Source of the DNA: an uncultured Verrucomicrobia subdivision 3 bacterium
GTDB lineage: Bacteria > Verrucomicrobiota > Verrucomicrobiia > Limisphaerales > UBA11358
Assembly (NCBI GenBank): GCA_903895255.1
Contig: CAITTG010000005.1
Coordinates: 49,918-113,917 of the forward strand
Length of the DNA: 64,000 nucleotides
Reading direction: 5' to 3'
Position numbers and translations under genes: made by a program. The notes under the pieces were generated by a model, which ran no database searches, was not told where the DNA came from, and worked only from the letters and a program-made list of their open reading frames with translations. Below, piece by piece: positions 26,785 to 34,826 of this stretch (positions are counted from its first letter, which is position 1; every line of letters starts with the position of its first letter).

Positions 26785-29622
26785 TCACGGTAGTTTGCCA
26801 AAGTAAAAACTCACGCTGCCGGTATATTCTCCGTGCGCCACGTTGGGCTGCCCGGCGGGACCACCAAAACGGGCCGCCTTGAATTTGCTGCCCACGGGCG
26901 GAATGGTGTCCAAAAATGCCAGCCCGCATTTCGGCAGCGGAGCGATGGCCTGCCCGCTGATTTTGACCGGCGCAAACTCGGGCGTAAGCACCTGCACAAA
27001 AGGCACGCGGCTGCGGTTGAGGACCGTCAGCGAACCTTCCGCCGTGTCCAGTTGCAGCCAGCGCACCCCCGCAAAAACACCCTTAAACTCCGGGTAAATC
27101 CAGTCATGAAACCCGGTGAGGGTGTTGTTGTAATCGTTTTCGTATAATCCAAAGCTAACGCCGCGCAGCCGGTTTTTGTAAACGCGATACGGACCATCCC
27201 CCAGCCAGCGCTTGTGCCGCACCAGGTTCTCGGGATAATCAAATGTCACCCCCAGGTAATCATTCGTCCCCTCCGCGGTGTAAGTGTAATCGCAATCCAC
27301 CCAGCCATTGCCGTTCACCCGCCACACAATCGACTTCAAGCCGCCGTCGAACTTCGCGGAAACCACCGCATCCGGCCCGTCGTCCGTAAAATGCAGCTCG
27401 CGCAGCACGCTGTTGGTCGCGGTCAGCATGGGACCGTTGGCCAGCGAGAAGTTCTGATCCCCCCGGCGCACCCGCGCGAGCAGGCCGGTGGCCTTGTTAA
27501 TGACCACCGTTAAATCCCCCGCCACCACCTGGATCTCGTCATTGGTTTCGACCGGCAGGGCGTGATGCCAGGCCGTGGTGTCCTCGGGCAGTCGCACGGA
27601 ATCATCATGCGCCAGCGGCCACACCCAAGTCCACAACTCGCGGCCCGTGGGATCATCCACCCGCAGTGCCAGCGCGTCCGCGTTGGGCGCGTCCGCCGCC
27701 GGGTCCGCCTCCAGCAAGCCCGTGCCGCCGGGCGGAATCGCCGGCGACCCCAGCACCCCCTCGCGCAACACGGTCACCGGGTGATCCCCGTCGCCCGGCA
27801 GGCCATACTGCCGGAGTTGCCACGTGAATTTACACTCCTTCGCATCCGTAAAACTATAGTGATTCGCGATGGCGAAATTGCCACTGCTATCCCGGGTCAC
27901 CTGAATCGGCGACCAAATTTCCCGGATCGCGTAATAGCTCCCCTCCTTCTGCCGGTAGGGTCCCACAATGCCGTCCGGCGCCTGGTTGCCCGCCGTGTCA
28001 ATCTCCCCGGTGTCGGGCCGTTTGATCCCGTCGTCCAGCAGCGCCCAAATGAAACCGCCCGCGCACAGCGGATGACTCGTCATCATCCGCCAGTAATCAT
28101 CCAGCCCCGCCCCCGCCCCGCCGTCAAACAGTCCGTGGAGAAATTCCGTTGGCATGTAGATGTATCTGTTGGGATCGTTGGTCGCCACAATCTCCTGGTT
28201 CTTGGCGTAATAAACTTTCGTGCCGCTGCTGGCAATCTCGGCCTTGTCAAAGGCCAGGTAATGCGCCGTGTCCACCCCGCTGAACGTGGCCCATGGGTGC
28301 AACACCCGGCGGTGCTGCGGGTCGAGCTCGGGAAACAGGTGGTCCAGGTTGGTGTTAAACCCGCCTTCGTTGCCGTTGTCCCAGAACAAAATGGCCGGGT
28401 GGTTCACGTCCCGCTCCACCATCTCCCGCACCAGCCGCGGCCCCACCGTGTCATCGTAGGCATGATGCCAGCCCGTCAGTTCATCCAGCACATACACCCC
28501 GTATTCATCGCAAAGATCCAGAAACTGCGTGTCTGGCGGATAATGCGACATCCGCACCGCGTTCATGTTCGCATTCTTGATCGTCTCGATATCCAGCCGT
28601 TGCACCGCCTCGCTCAGGCACCGGCCCGAGTCCGGCCAGAAGGAATGCCGGTTCGCCCCCTTCAAAATAATCTTCGTGCCGTTGAGATACAGCCCGTCAC
28701 CCTCGCGCACTTCAAACGTGCGAAAGCCAAACCGCTGCTTGAGCTGGTGCACGATTTGCCCGCCTTGTTTCAGCCGCACCACCAACTGATAGAGACTGGG
28801 CGTCTCCGCCGTCCACTGTTTGGGGGACTCCGCCCGCGTTTGCAACGTGGCCGACTGCCCGGTCACGGGCGCGCTGAATACCGTGCCCACCGGTTGGCCG
28901 TCCAGCGTCTGAATCTGCGCTTCCACCACCGCGCCGTCCTTCGCGCCGTCTGCAAAAACCGCCGCGGACAACCGTCCGTCCGCCTGCGCATTGATGGCCA
29001 TCCGGTCAATAAATTGCGCGGGCACCGCGTCCAGGTGCACGGGGCGGTAAATCCCGCCAAACACCCAGAAATCCGCATGCCGTTCGGCCTTGTTGATCGA
29101 TTCGTTGGCCGAATGTTTCGCCACTTTAACCTCCAGCTTGTTGGCGGCGGTGAAATGGAGCCAGGGGGTAACCTCGTATTTGAACCGGTAAAAGGCGCCT
29201 TGATGCATCGGCCCGACGGACTGGCCATTGAGTTTCACCTCGGTGTCGGTCATCACGCCTTCAAACACCAGAAACACCCGTTTCCCTGACCAGCCTGCCG
29301 GTACGGAAAACTCGTGCTCATACAGCCCGCATTCGTCATAGGCATTGGTCTGGTCCTTTTCATAATTAAGCGTGCCAAAGCCATGCACATCCCAGTGCGC
29401 CGGCACCGGCAGGTTGGTCCAGAAACCCGAATACGCCCCGGAGGTGCAAAAGAATTTCCAGGGAATGGCGTCATCCTTGCCATGCCCGGAGAGGAATTGC
29501 GTTTCGGTATCCTGCGCTTGCACCGGCGCCAGCGTGGCGGCCGCCAGCGTCAAGAGCAGCGCCAGCCACCGGCGCGGGTGACTGCGTCGGCCGGCGGAGC
29601 GGAGCTGATCGGATACTGTCAT
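26785..29622 (-). CDS. GH2 glycosidase (beta-galactosidase/glucuronidase family)
   Basis: 945 residues from ATG 29622; a TTG four codons earlier is less likely. Signal peptide ALLLTLAAATLAPVQA. GH2 layout: sugar-binding jelly roll (about 55-200, TNLPVPAHWDVHGFG, VFGGIYRPVHL), Ig-like domain (200-305) and TIM barrel with GANRHSFWP, ANMNAVRMSHYPPD, acid/base Glu419 in DNGNEGG and candidate nucleophile Glu493 in YMPTEFLHG, then C-terminal beta domains. The nucleophile context differs from LacZ-type TEYAHAMG, so this is a different GH2 subgroup; RG-II systems use GH2 enzymes as arabinopyranosidase, glucuronidase and galactosidase. It lies 79 bases after the AraC gene. Confidence 0.88.
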   Translation of the reverse strand: MTVSDQLRSAGRRSHPRRWLALLLTLAAATLAPVQAQDTETQFLSGHGKDDAIPWKFFCTSGAYSGFWTNLPVPAHWDVHGFGTLNYEKDQTNAYDECGLYEHEFSVPAGWSGKRVFLVFEGVMTDTEVKLNGQSVGPMHQGAFYRFKYEVTPWLHFTAANKLEVKVAKHSANESINKAERHADFWVFGGIYRPVHLDAVPAQFIDRMAINAQADGRLSAAVFADGAKDGAVVEAQIQTLDGQPVGTVFSAPVTGQSATLQTRAESPKQWTAETPSLYQLVVRLKQGGQIVHQLKQRFGFRTFEVREGDGLYLNGTKIILKGANRHSFWPDSGRCLSEAVQRLDIETIKNANMNAVRMSHYPPDTQFLDLCDEYGVYVLDELTGWHHAYDDTVGPRLVREMVERDVNHPAILFWDNGNEGGFNTNLDHLFPELDPQHRRVLHPWATFSGVDTAHYLAFDKAEIASSGTKVYYAKNQEIVATNDPNRYIYMPTEFLHGLFDGGAGAGLDDYWRMMTSHPLCAGGFIWALLDDGIKRPDTGEIDTAGNQAPDGIVGPYRQKEGSYYAIREIWSPIQVTRDSSGNFAIANHYSFTDAKECKFTWQLRQYGLPGDGDHPVTVLREGVLGSPAIPPGGTGLLEADPAADAPNADALALRVDDPTGRELWTWVWPLAHDDSVRLPEDTTAWHHALPVETNDEIQVVAGDLTVVINKATGLLARVRRGDQNFSLANGPMLTATNSVLRELHFTDDGPDAVVSAKFDGGLKSIVWRVNGNGWVDCDYTYTAEGTNDYLGVTFDYPENLVRHKRWLGDGPYRVYKNRLRGVSFGLYENDYNNTLTGFHDWIYPEFKGVFAGVRWLQLDTAEGSLTVLNRSRVPFVQVLTPEFAPVKISGQAIAPLPKCGLAFLDTIPPVGSKFKAARFGGPAGQPNVAHGEYTGSVSFYFGKLP

Positions 29623-29701
29623 GATTGTCTGCAAGGGTGTTCGAAGGATTGCGCCAGAACAAGCGCCGTTTATGCCCGCCGCCCGGATCCTGCCAGCGGG
29701 T

Positions 29702-30553
29702 TCATGTTTTTAAATGCTGCCGGAATTCCGTCGGCGTCATGCCGGTGTTATGCCGGAAAAAATGGCTGAAATAAAATTCGCTGGAAAAGTTCAACTGCGC
29801 CGCCACATCCTTGATGGAGAGCCGCTTGTCGGCCAGCAGCAGCCGCGCCTGGTCCAGGCGGGCGCGCTGAATGTGCTGGTGGATGGTGCCCTGCCCCGAG
29901 GATTGAAACAAAGCCCGCAGCCCGGAGTAACTGATTTTGGCGACGGTGGCCAGTTCCAGGGCCTTCCAGTCGCGGCTCGGATTTGTGGCAATGGCATTCA
30001 ACACTCGCAACACCGGCGGCGGCAGTTCCGCATGCGGCGAGATGAGTAGCTTCCGCGACATCAGCAAATGCCCCAGCAAATGGGTGATGGCCAGATGCAC
30101 CTGCCATTCCCAGCCAACGGGCTTGCGCCGGACCAGCCGGAGCAGTTCGTTTTGCTTGCTGGCCGCGAAACGCAGGTCGTCCAGGGCAAATTCCGCGTTT
30201 TCATGGTCCCGCATGGCCTCATGCCAGAATTCCAGCCCGGGCCCCCCAAAACGAAAACCGGCGATGGCCAGATGCCGGCCCGGATGCGGCAGATAGGTGC
30301 GCGGTGAATTCATGTCCACCAGCCAGACTTCCCGCCCCCGGCGGAGCTGGAAACGGCGGGAGCGGTATTCCAACTCCCCCGCCCCGGATTGCACCCAGAA
30401 GATATGCGCGCCGGGCTTTTCAAACCGTTCATGATGATCCGGCTGCTCAATCCGCCGCACCCCAATGGAAAACAGGTGCCATAACAGGCGGCGGGCAACG
30501 TTGGACGGGTCAACAAAAATTAAATTGTCAGGCTTGGTTGCAACCGGGGTCAT
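29702..30553 (-). CDS. AraC-family transcriptional regulator
   Basis: 283 residues, ATG 30553. The N-terminal half (about 10-160) looks like a cupin sensor (FEKPGAHIFWVQSGAGELEY, LRRGREVWLVDMNSPRTYL). The C-terminal 100 residues are two helix-turn-helix units with AraC hallmarks: VAKISYSGLRALFQSSG in the first, RLSIKDVAAQLNFSSEFYFS and HFFRHNTGMTPTEFRQHL in the second. It sits inside the minus-strand operon, 18 bases after the DUF1537 kinase and ahead of GH2, so it is probably autoregulated and induced by a sugar or acid-sugar metabolite. A 19-base motif shared by the two upstream gaps of the operon (36568 and 42093) is a candidate site. Confidence 0.9.
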   Translation of the reverse strand: MTPVATKPDNLIFVDPSNVARRLLWHLFSIGVRRIEQPDHHERFEKPGAHIFWVQSGAGELEYRSRRFQLRRGREVWLVDMNSPRTYLPHPGRHLAIAGFRFGGPGLEFWHEAMRDHENAEFALDDLRFAASKQNELLRLVRRKPVGWEWQVHLAITHLLGHLLMSRKLLISPHAELPPPVLRVLNAIATNPSRDWKALELATVAKISYSGLRALFQSSGQGTIHQHIQRARLDQARLLLADKRLSIKDVAAQLNFSSEFYFSHFFRHNTGMTPTEFRQHLKT

Positions 30554-30571
30554 ACTTTCTTTATAAACGAA

Positions 30572-31738
30572 TCATGCCGTGCGTGTCCAGTGTTCCGGCC
30601 AGGCGTAGGAGCCGGGTTTGATGGTCAGCCATTGGGAGCCCGCGCCCCGGCCAGCCACCGCCAGGGTCGCCACCCCGGGCGCCCATTCGCGTATGACTTG
30701 CAACCGCGGCCAGCGCATGCGCCGCACCAGTTCCGCGGAAGTCGCCCCCCCCTCGGCAAAGATGTTTTTGACCGCCAACTGCCCCAGCACCTTCTCCGCA
30801 ATATCCACCAGGTGCGGCGCCAGCCGTCCGGCCACCGCCGCATTATGCGCCGGTGGCAGACCCACCCGCAGCACCACCCGCCGGCTTTTGGTGAAGGCCG
30901 TCAGGACGCGTTGCGAAATCACCTGGCAGGCCTCCGGCGTGAAGTTCATGTCCCAGATTAACTCCTTGGGCAGCCCCACCACTGGCACGTGCGCCGCCTT
31001 GGCCGCTTTCACCAGGGTCTGCACGGATTTGCTGGCGCTGCCACAGATGAACAACTCCAGGCCCTCGGAAAAATCGATCTTCTCCGCACGCACCGCCGTC
31101 GCCCCGGGAAATTCCCGGCCCAGCAGGGCGCCAAAAAACTCAGAACCGCCCGCCATCAAACAGTTGTCCGCCCGGGCGCCCGCCCATTCATGCACCTGCT
31201 CGCTCGAATCTGTTTGGCCGATCAGCAGTGTGTTCGCCGCCACCGTCCGCTCGCCGTTGGCCAGGCGGAGCAGAAATTGCTCGGGCGCGCCCAGCAGTCG
31301 AATGACCTGCGCGGAACGCCGCGGATATTCCGGATCAGTGGCAAATTCGGTCCGGTGCAGTGGTTTGCCTTTCACAAAATACTCCCCGTTGCGAATCACC
31401 CGGCCCAGGGCCGGATTCGCCGGCAGCAGCAGCGCCCGGTCCAGCCGGAGCTGCCGCGACACCGCCTCCACTTCCGCCGTCACCTGGCCGCGCAGCACGG
31501 AATCAACTTTCTTGTAAATCCACCGCGCGCCCGCCTCTTGCAGGAGCGCCGCCGCCGCCGCCGCCCGCCGCCCCGCCTCCCCGGGATCACAGGAGCGTGA
31601 ATCCGTGTCCAGGCAGACCAATTCCACCGGGTTTACCTCCTGCCCGCGTTGGATGATCTCCGCCCGCAGGCCGTGGCGCAAACCAACGGTGCCCAGCTCC
31701 GCAGCGCCCGTCAAATCATCGGCAATCACGCCGATCAT
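30572..31738 (-). CDS. DUF1537 acid-sugar kinase, copy A (D-threonate kinase-like)
   Basis: 388 residues. N-terminal substrate domain starts VIADDLTGAAELG (Asp7-Asp8), the DUF1537 signature, followed by DTDSRSCDPGEA and YKKVDSVLRGQ. The C-terminal nucleotide-binding domain has LFICGSASKSVQTLV and IFAEGGATSAELVRRM. The family phosphorylates the 4-hydroxyl of four-carbon acid sugars or 3-oxo acid sugars. The start overlaps the PdxA stop (ATGA); DUF1537 plus PdxA2 is the established pair that converts D-threonate or erythronate to DHAP and CO2, so this copy is assigned to that step. The second copy at 38605-39969 pairs with the RuBisCO-like protein instead. Family certain; stereospecificity inferred. 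Confidence 0.9.
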   Translation of the reverse strand: MIGVIADDLTGAAELGTVGLRHGLRAEIIQRGQEVNPVELVCLDTDSRSCDPGEAGRRAAAAAALLQEAGARWIYKKVDSVLRGQVTAEVEAVSRQLRLDRALLLPANPALGRVIRNGEYFVKGKPLHRTEFATDPEYPRRSAQVIRLLGAPEQFLLRLANGERTVAANTLLIGQTDSSEQVHEWAGARADNCLMAGGSEFFGALLGREFPGATAVRAEKIDFSEGLELFICGSASKSVQTLVKAAKAAHVPVVGLPKELIWDMNFTPEACQVISQRVLTAFTKSRRVVLRVGLPPAHNAAVAGRLAPHLVDIAEKVLGQLAVKNIFAEGGATSAELVRRMRWPRLQVIREWAPGVATLAVAGRGAGSQWLTIKPGSYAWPEHWTRTA

Positions 31739-32766
31739 GGCACCTCCCTGCCTTTCCGGCCTTTTACCAATTCAGCGGCCACTTGAATCGCCGAGTAAAG
31801 ACTGCCCGGATCCGCCACCCCCTGCCACGCAATGTCAAATGCCGTGCCATGGTCCACCGAGGTCCGGATGATCGGTAGTCCCAGGGTGATGTTCACGCCG
31901 GTGTCAAACGCCAGCATCTTGAAGGGTATATGGCCCTGATCATGGTACAGGGTGACAATCGCATCATATTTTTTCCTCTGCGTCGTGGTGAAAACCGCGT
32001 CCGGCACCAGCGGTCCGCTGGCTTGAATTCGTTTTTTCCGCGCCCGCCGAACCGCGGGGGCCACCCACTTCTCCTCCTCGCGCTGCCCAAACAAACCATG
32101 CTCCCCGGCGTGCGGATTCAACCCGCATACCCCCAGGCGCGGCTCCCGCCCGAGCAGCCACCGCATGGCCTCCGCCGTCAATTCAATGACGTTTAACACC
32201 CGCTGCACCGAGAGCGCGGCCGGCACCTGCCCATAGCCAATGTGCGTCGTCACCATGCTCACGGTGAGTTTGTCCGAATACAGCATCATGCAACTCCGCG
32301 CCGCCCCTGTCAGCGCGGTGAATATTTCCGTGTGCCCGGGGTGTTTCACGCCTGACCGGTTGAGCGACTCCTTGTGAATCGGCGCGGTCACCACCCCGGC
32401 CAGCCGACCCGCCAGTGCCGCCCCGATCGCCTGCTCAATGTAGGTGTATGCCGCTCGCCCACAAGCCGCTGAAACCCGGCCCGGCCGCACTCGGTCCGCC
32501 GCCATCGCCTGGCAGTCCACAATCAGGGGCTCCCGCGGCGGCTGCTTCAGAGTGGCAAATTCCGCTCGCGAAAGGACGCGCACCCCCAGATCCCCGTCCG
32601 GCTTCCCGGCGCTCCGCCGCAACACTCCCGCATCGCCAAACAACACCGGCACGCAATTCTTCCGCACCCCCGGATTCCGCAACGCCTGGAGGCAAATTTC
32701 CGGCCCGATCCCCGCCGGATCCCCCATCGTCAGTCCCAAAACCGGCCGTGCGCGCGCGATCTTCAT
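31735..32766 (-). CDS. pdxA2: PdxA-family 4-phosphohydroxy-acid dehydrogenase (PdxA2 type)
   Basis: 343 residues from ATG 32766, which overlaps the upstream stop (ATGA); an extension to 32871 is not used. PdxA hallmarks: GLTMGDPAGIGPE (11-23), APIHKESL, and metal ligands His175 (TTHIGY), His219 (NPHAGEHG) and His275 (YHDQGHIPFK). PdxA of vitamin B6 synthesis and PdxA2 of sugar-acid catabolism share this fold; both oxidise a 4-phosphohydroxy acid with NAD and decarboxylate. Direct overlap with a DUF1537 kinase gene and absence of other pyridoxine genes indicate PdxA2: oxidation of 4-phospho-D-threonate or erythronate to DHAP and CO2. Cytoplasmic. Confidence 0.9.
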   Translation of the reverse strand: MKIARARPVLGLTMGDPAGIGPEICLQALRNPGVRKNCVPVLFGDAGVLRRSAGKPDGDLGVRVLSRAEFATLKQPPREPLIVDCQAMAADRVRPGRVSAACGRAAYTYIEQAIGAALAGRLAGVVTAPIHKESLNRSGVKHPGHTEIFTALTGAARSCMMLYSDKLTVSMVTTHIGYGQVPAALSVQRVLNVIELTAEAMRWLLGREPRLGVCGLNPHAGEHGLFGQREEEKWVAPAVRRARKKRIQASGPLVPDAVFTTTQRKKYDAIVTLYHDQGHIPFKMLAFDTGVNITLGLPIIRTSVDHGTAFDIAWQGVADPGSLYSAIQVAAELVKGRKGREVP

Positions 32767-33671
32767 GCCAGCAATTGCAACTCCTGCATCTGCCCGCGAA
32801 TTTTTTCCAGTTCGACCGCCGACACCTTGCGCAGCGGGGGCAGCACCTGCGGACTGCATACCCCACGGCAATGCATCGCCGCCTTGAGGGCCGCCAGCGA
32901 TTCATTCAAATTCCGCCCTTTTTGATAGAGCGAGGACACCGCGTTCATCCGCTGATAGAGTTGTTCGGTTCGGAGCCAGTCACCATGGTGGGCGGCGGCG
33001 CACATCTGCTGGCAAATTTCCGGAATGAGATTGCCCACGCTGGGCACAATGCCGTCGGCTCCCAGCTTCAAGCCCGCTTCCATCAGCGCGCCCACGCCCA
33101 CAAACACCGCAAAATCCGGCTTCCCGCCAAATCGCCGCAGTAATTCCGCCAGCCGTTTCGGATTGTTTTCCGAGTCCTTGATGCCCGCCAGCCGGGGATG
33201 GCCCAGCAGGTTTTCCACCGCGTCCAGCGGAATGGAAAGTCCCGTGGTCATCGGCATGTTGTACAGCAATAGCGGACCGGTCAGCCCGTTCAGCAAGGTC
33301 TCATACCACGCCTGCAAACCCTCCACTGGCACCCGGTCCACAATCGGGGGATGCGCCACCACCGCGTCCACCCCGGCCTGAAAAAACCCCTCGGCCTCGC
33401 CCGGTTCGCCGCTCCGCACGTCCCCCAGCCCGGCAAACACCCGGGTGCGCTGCGCGGCGTGCCGCACCACCAGTTCCACCAGGCGCCGCCGGTGATCCCG
33501 GGGGATGTGCGCCCCCTCGCCCGTGGTTCCCAGCACAAATATCCCCTCCACCCCGCCGGCAATTTGCGCTTCCACCAAAGCTTCGAACGCCGGCTCATCC
33601 ACCATTCCGGTGGTCGTGAATGGCGTCACCACCGGCACCACCGTCCCGCTATATTTCTTGGCTTGAATCAT
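32763..33671 (-). CDS. DapA/NAL-family aldolase (copy 2), candidate Dha aldolase
   Basis: 302 residues from ATG 33671 (AAAKKYSGT-like start MIQAKKYSGTVVPVVTPF); the longer frame to 33857 lies inside the ADH gene. GTTGEG (48-53), Tyr137 (LLYNMP) and Schiff-base Lys165 (AGIKDSENN) identify an active class I aldolase of the DapA/NAL family. It is divergent from copy 1 (12236-13156), so it is not a recent duplicate. Sandwiched between Fe-ADH (5 bases) and PdxA (ATGA overlap), it should feed or drain a four-carbon acid pathway. Cleaving a 3-deoxy-2-ketoaldarate such as Dha would give pyruvate and a C4 aldehyde acid for the neighbours. Family certain, substrate a hypothesis. Confidence 0.87.
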   Translation of the reverse strand: MIQAKKYSGTVVPVVTPFTTTGMVDEPAFEALVEAQIAGGVEGIFVLGTTGEGAHIPRDHRRRLVELVVRHAAQRTRVFAGLGDVRSGEPGEAEGFFQAGVDAVVAHPPIVDRVPVEGLQAWYETLLNGLTGPLLLYNMPMTTGLSIPLDAVENLLGHPRLAGIKDSENNPKRLAELLRRFGGKPDFAVFVGVGALMEAGLKLGADGIVPSVGNLIPEICQQMCAAAHHGDWLRTEQLYQRMNAVSSLYQKGRNLNESLAALKAAMHCRGVCSPQVLPPLRKVSAVELEKIRGQMQELQLLA

Positions 33672-33676
33672 GAAAA

Positions 33677-34822
33677 TTAATAGGCCGCCTGGTAGATGCC
33701 AATGGCATCGACCTCGGCCAGCGGCCGCAGATTGTTTTGCAGCAGCCGCGTCACCTGCATCGCCGCGCGCGCCAGCGCCGGAATTGCCGTGCTGGGTATG
33801 TTGAGCGTGGACAGCGTTTGCGGCACGCCGCAGTCTCGCGAAAACTCGGCGAGCCACGCCACCCCCGCCTCGGCCTGGGCCGCCACCGAGCTCTCAGGGG
33901 CACAGCCCAGGGCCAGGGCGATTTCCGCAAAACGCTCCGGCGCGGCGGAGAAATTAAATCGCATCACATGCGGCAGCAACAGCGCGTTGGAAACCCCGTG
34001 GGCAATGTGGTACCGCCCGCCCAATGGATAGGCCAGCGCATGCACCGCAGCGGTGTTCACCGGCCCCAGGCACAGCCCGCCATAGAGACTGCCCAGCGAC
34101 ATCGCCGCCCGGGCCTCCCCGTCCGCGCCGTTCCGAACGGCCCGCAACAGGTGCCGGGCTATCAAACGGATGCCTTGCAGGGCGTAAACGTCCGTGATCG
34201 GATGGGCAAACTTGTTCGCGTACGCCTCGATGCAATGCGTCAGCGCATCCAGCCCTGTCGCGGCGGTCACGGCGGGCGGCACGCTCATAGTCAGCAGCGG
34301 GTCAATAAACGCGGCATCCGGCACCAGAAAGGGACTGACCACCCCCTTCTTCAAAGCGTCCGCCGTGTCCAGCAATATGGCATTCGGCGATACTTCCGCC
34401 CCCGTGCCCGCCGTGGTGGGCAGGCACACCAGCGGCAAATCGCGGCCGGTCAGCCGGTTAATGCCGTAAACTTCCGCCACCGTTTGCCGGCTGTTGGTCA
34501 GGGCGGCCACGAGCTTGGCCACATCAATGGCACTTCCCCCGCCAATGCCCAGCACCCCGTCAATCCCTGCCTCCCGCGCCCGTTCCAAAATGCCGGCGAA
34601 GAGTTCCCCGGTCGGCTCGGCATCCACCGGTGCCGCCAGCAACCCAACCACCCCGGCCGCGCTGAGCGCCGCCCGCACCCCGTCCAGCACCGGCAGCACG
34701 GCTGTGCTCGTCACCAGCAGGACGCGCCGCGCCCCCCGCTGCGCCAGCCAGGCGGCGCATTGCGGAGCGCATCCGTTGCCAAACTCAATCCGCGCCGGTT
34801 GTTGTAAAATCACAGGGCGCAT
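33677..34822 (-). CDS. Iron-containing (group III) alcohol dehydrogenase
   Basis: 381 residues. NAD site GIGGGSAIDVAK (92-103) and the full set of metal ligands: Asp192 and His196 in DALTHCIEA, His261 in AVHALAYPLGG, His275 in YHIAHG, with the usual 14-residue spacing of the last two. Family members reduce lactaldehyde, butanal, 4-hydroxybutyrate semialdehyde or maleylacetate. It is immediately followed by the DapA-family aldolase, PdxA and DUF1537 genes. The chemistry suggested by context is reduction of a four-carbon aldehyde acid to threonate or erythronate; lactaldehyde reduction from rhamnose or fucose is the main alternative. Cytoplasmic, oxygen-sensitive metal site expected. Confidence 0.9.
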   Translation of the reverse strand: MRPVILQQPARIEFGNGCAPQCAAWLAQRGARRVLLVTSTAVLPVLDGVRAALSAAGVVGLLAAPVDAEPTGELFAGILERAREAGIDGVLGIGGGSAIDVAKLVAALTNSRQTVAEVYGINRLTGRDLPLVCLPTTAGTGAEVSPNAILLDTADALKKGVVSPFLVPDAAFIDPLLTMSVPPAVTAATGLDALTHCIEAYANKFAHPITDVYALQGIRLIARHLLRAVRNGADGEARAAMSLGSLYGGLCLGPVNTAAVHALAYPLGGRYHIAHGVSNALLLPHVMRFNFSAAPERFAEIALALGCAPESSVAAQAEAGVAWLAEFSRDCGVPQTLSTLNIPSTAIPALARAAMQVTRLLQNNLRPLAEVDAIGIYQAAY

Positions 34823-34826
34823 GGCA

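Noticed and set aside
27562..29289. Plus-strand open frame of 575 codons
   Set aside because: Antisense to the minus-strand GH2; no fold or motif, Arg/His/Pro-rich.
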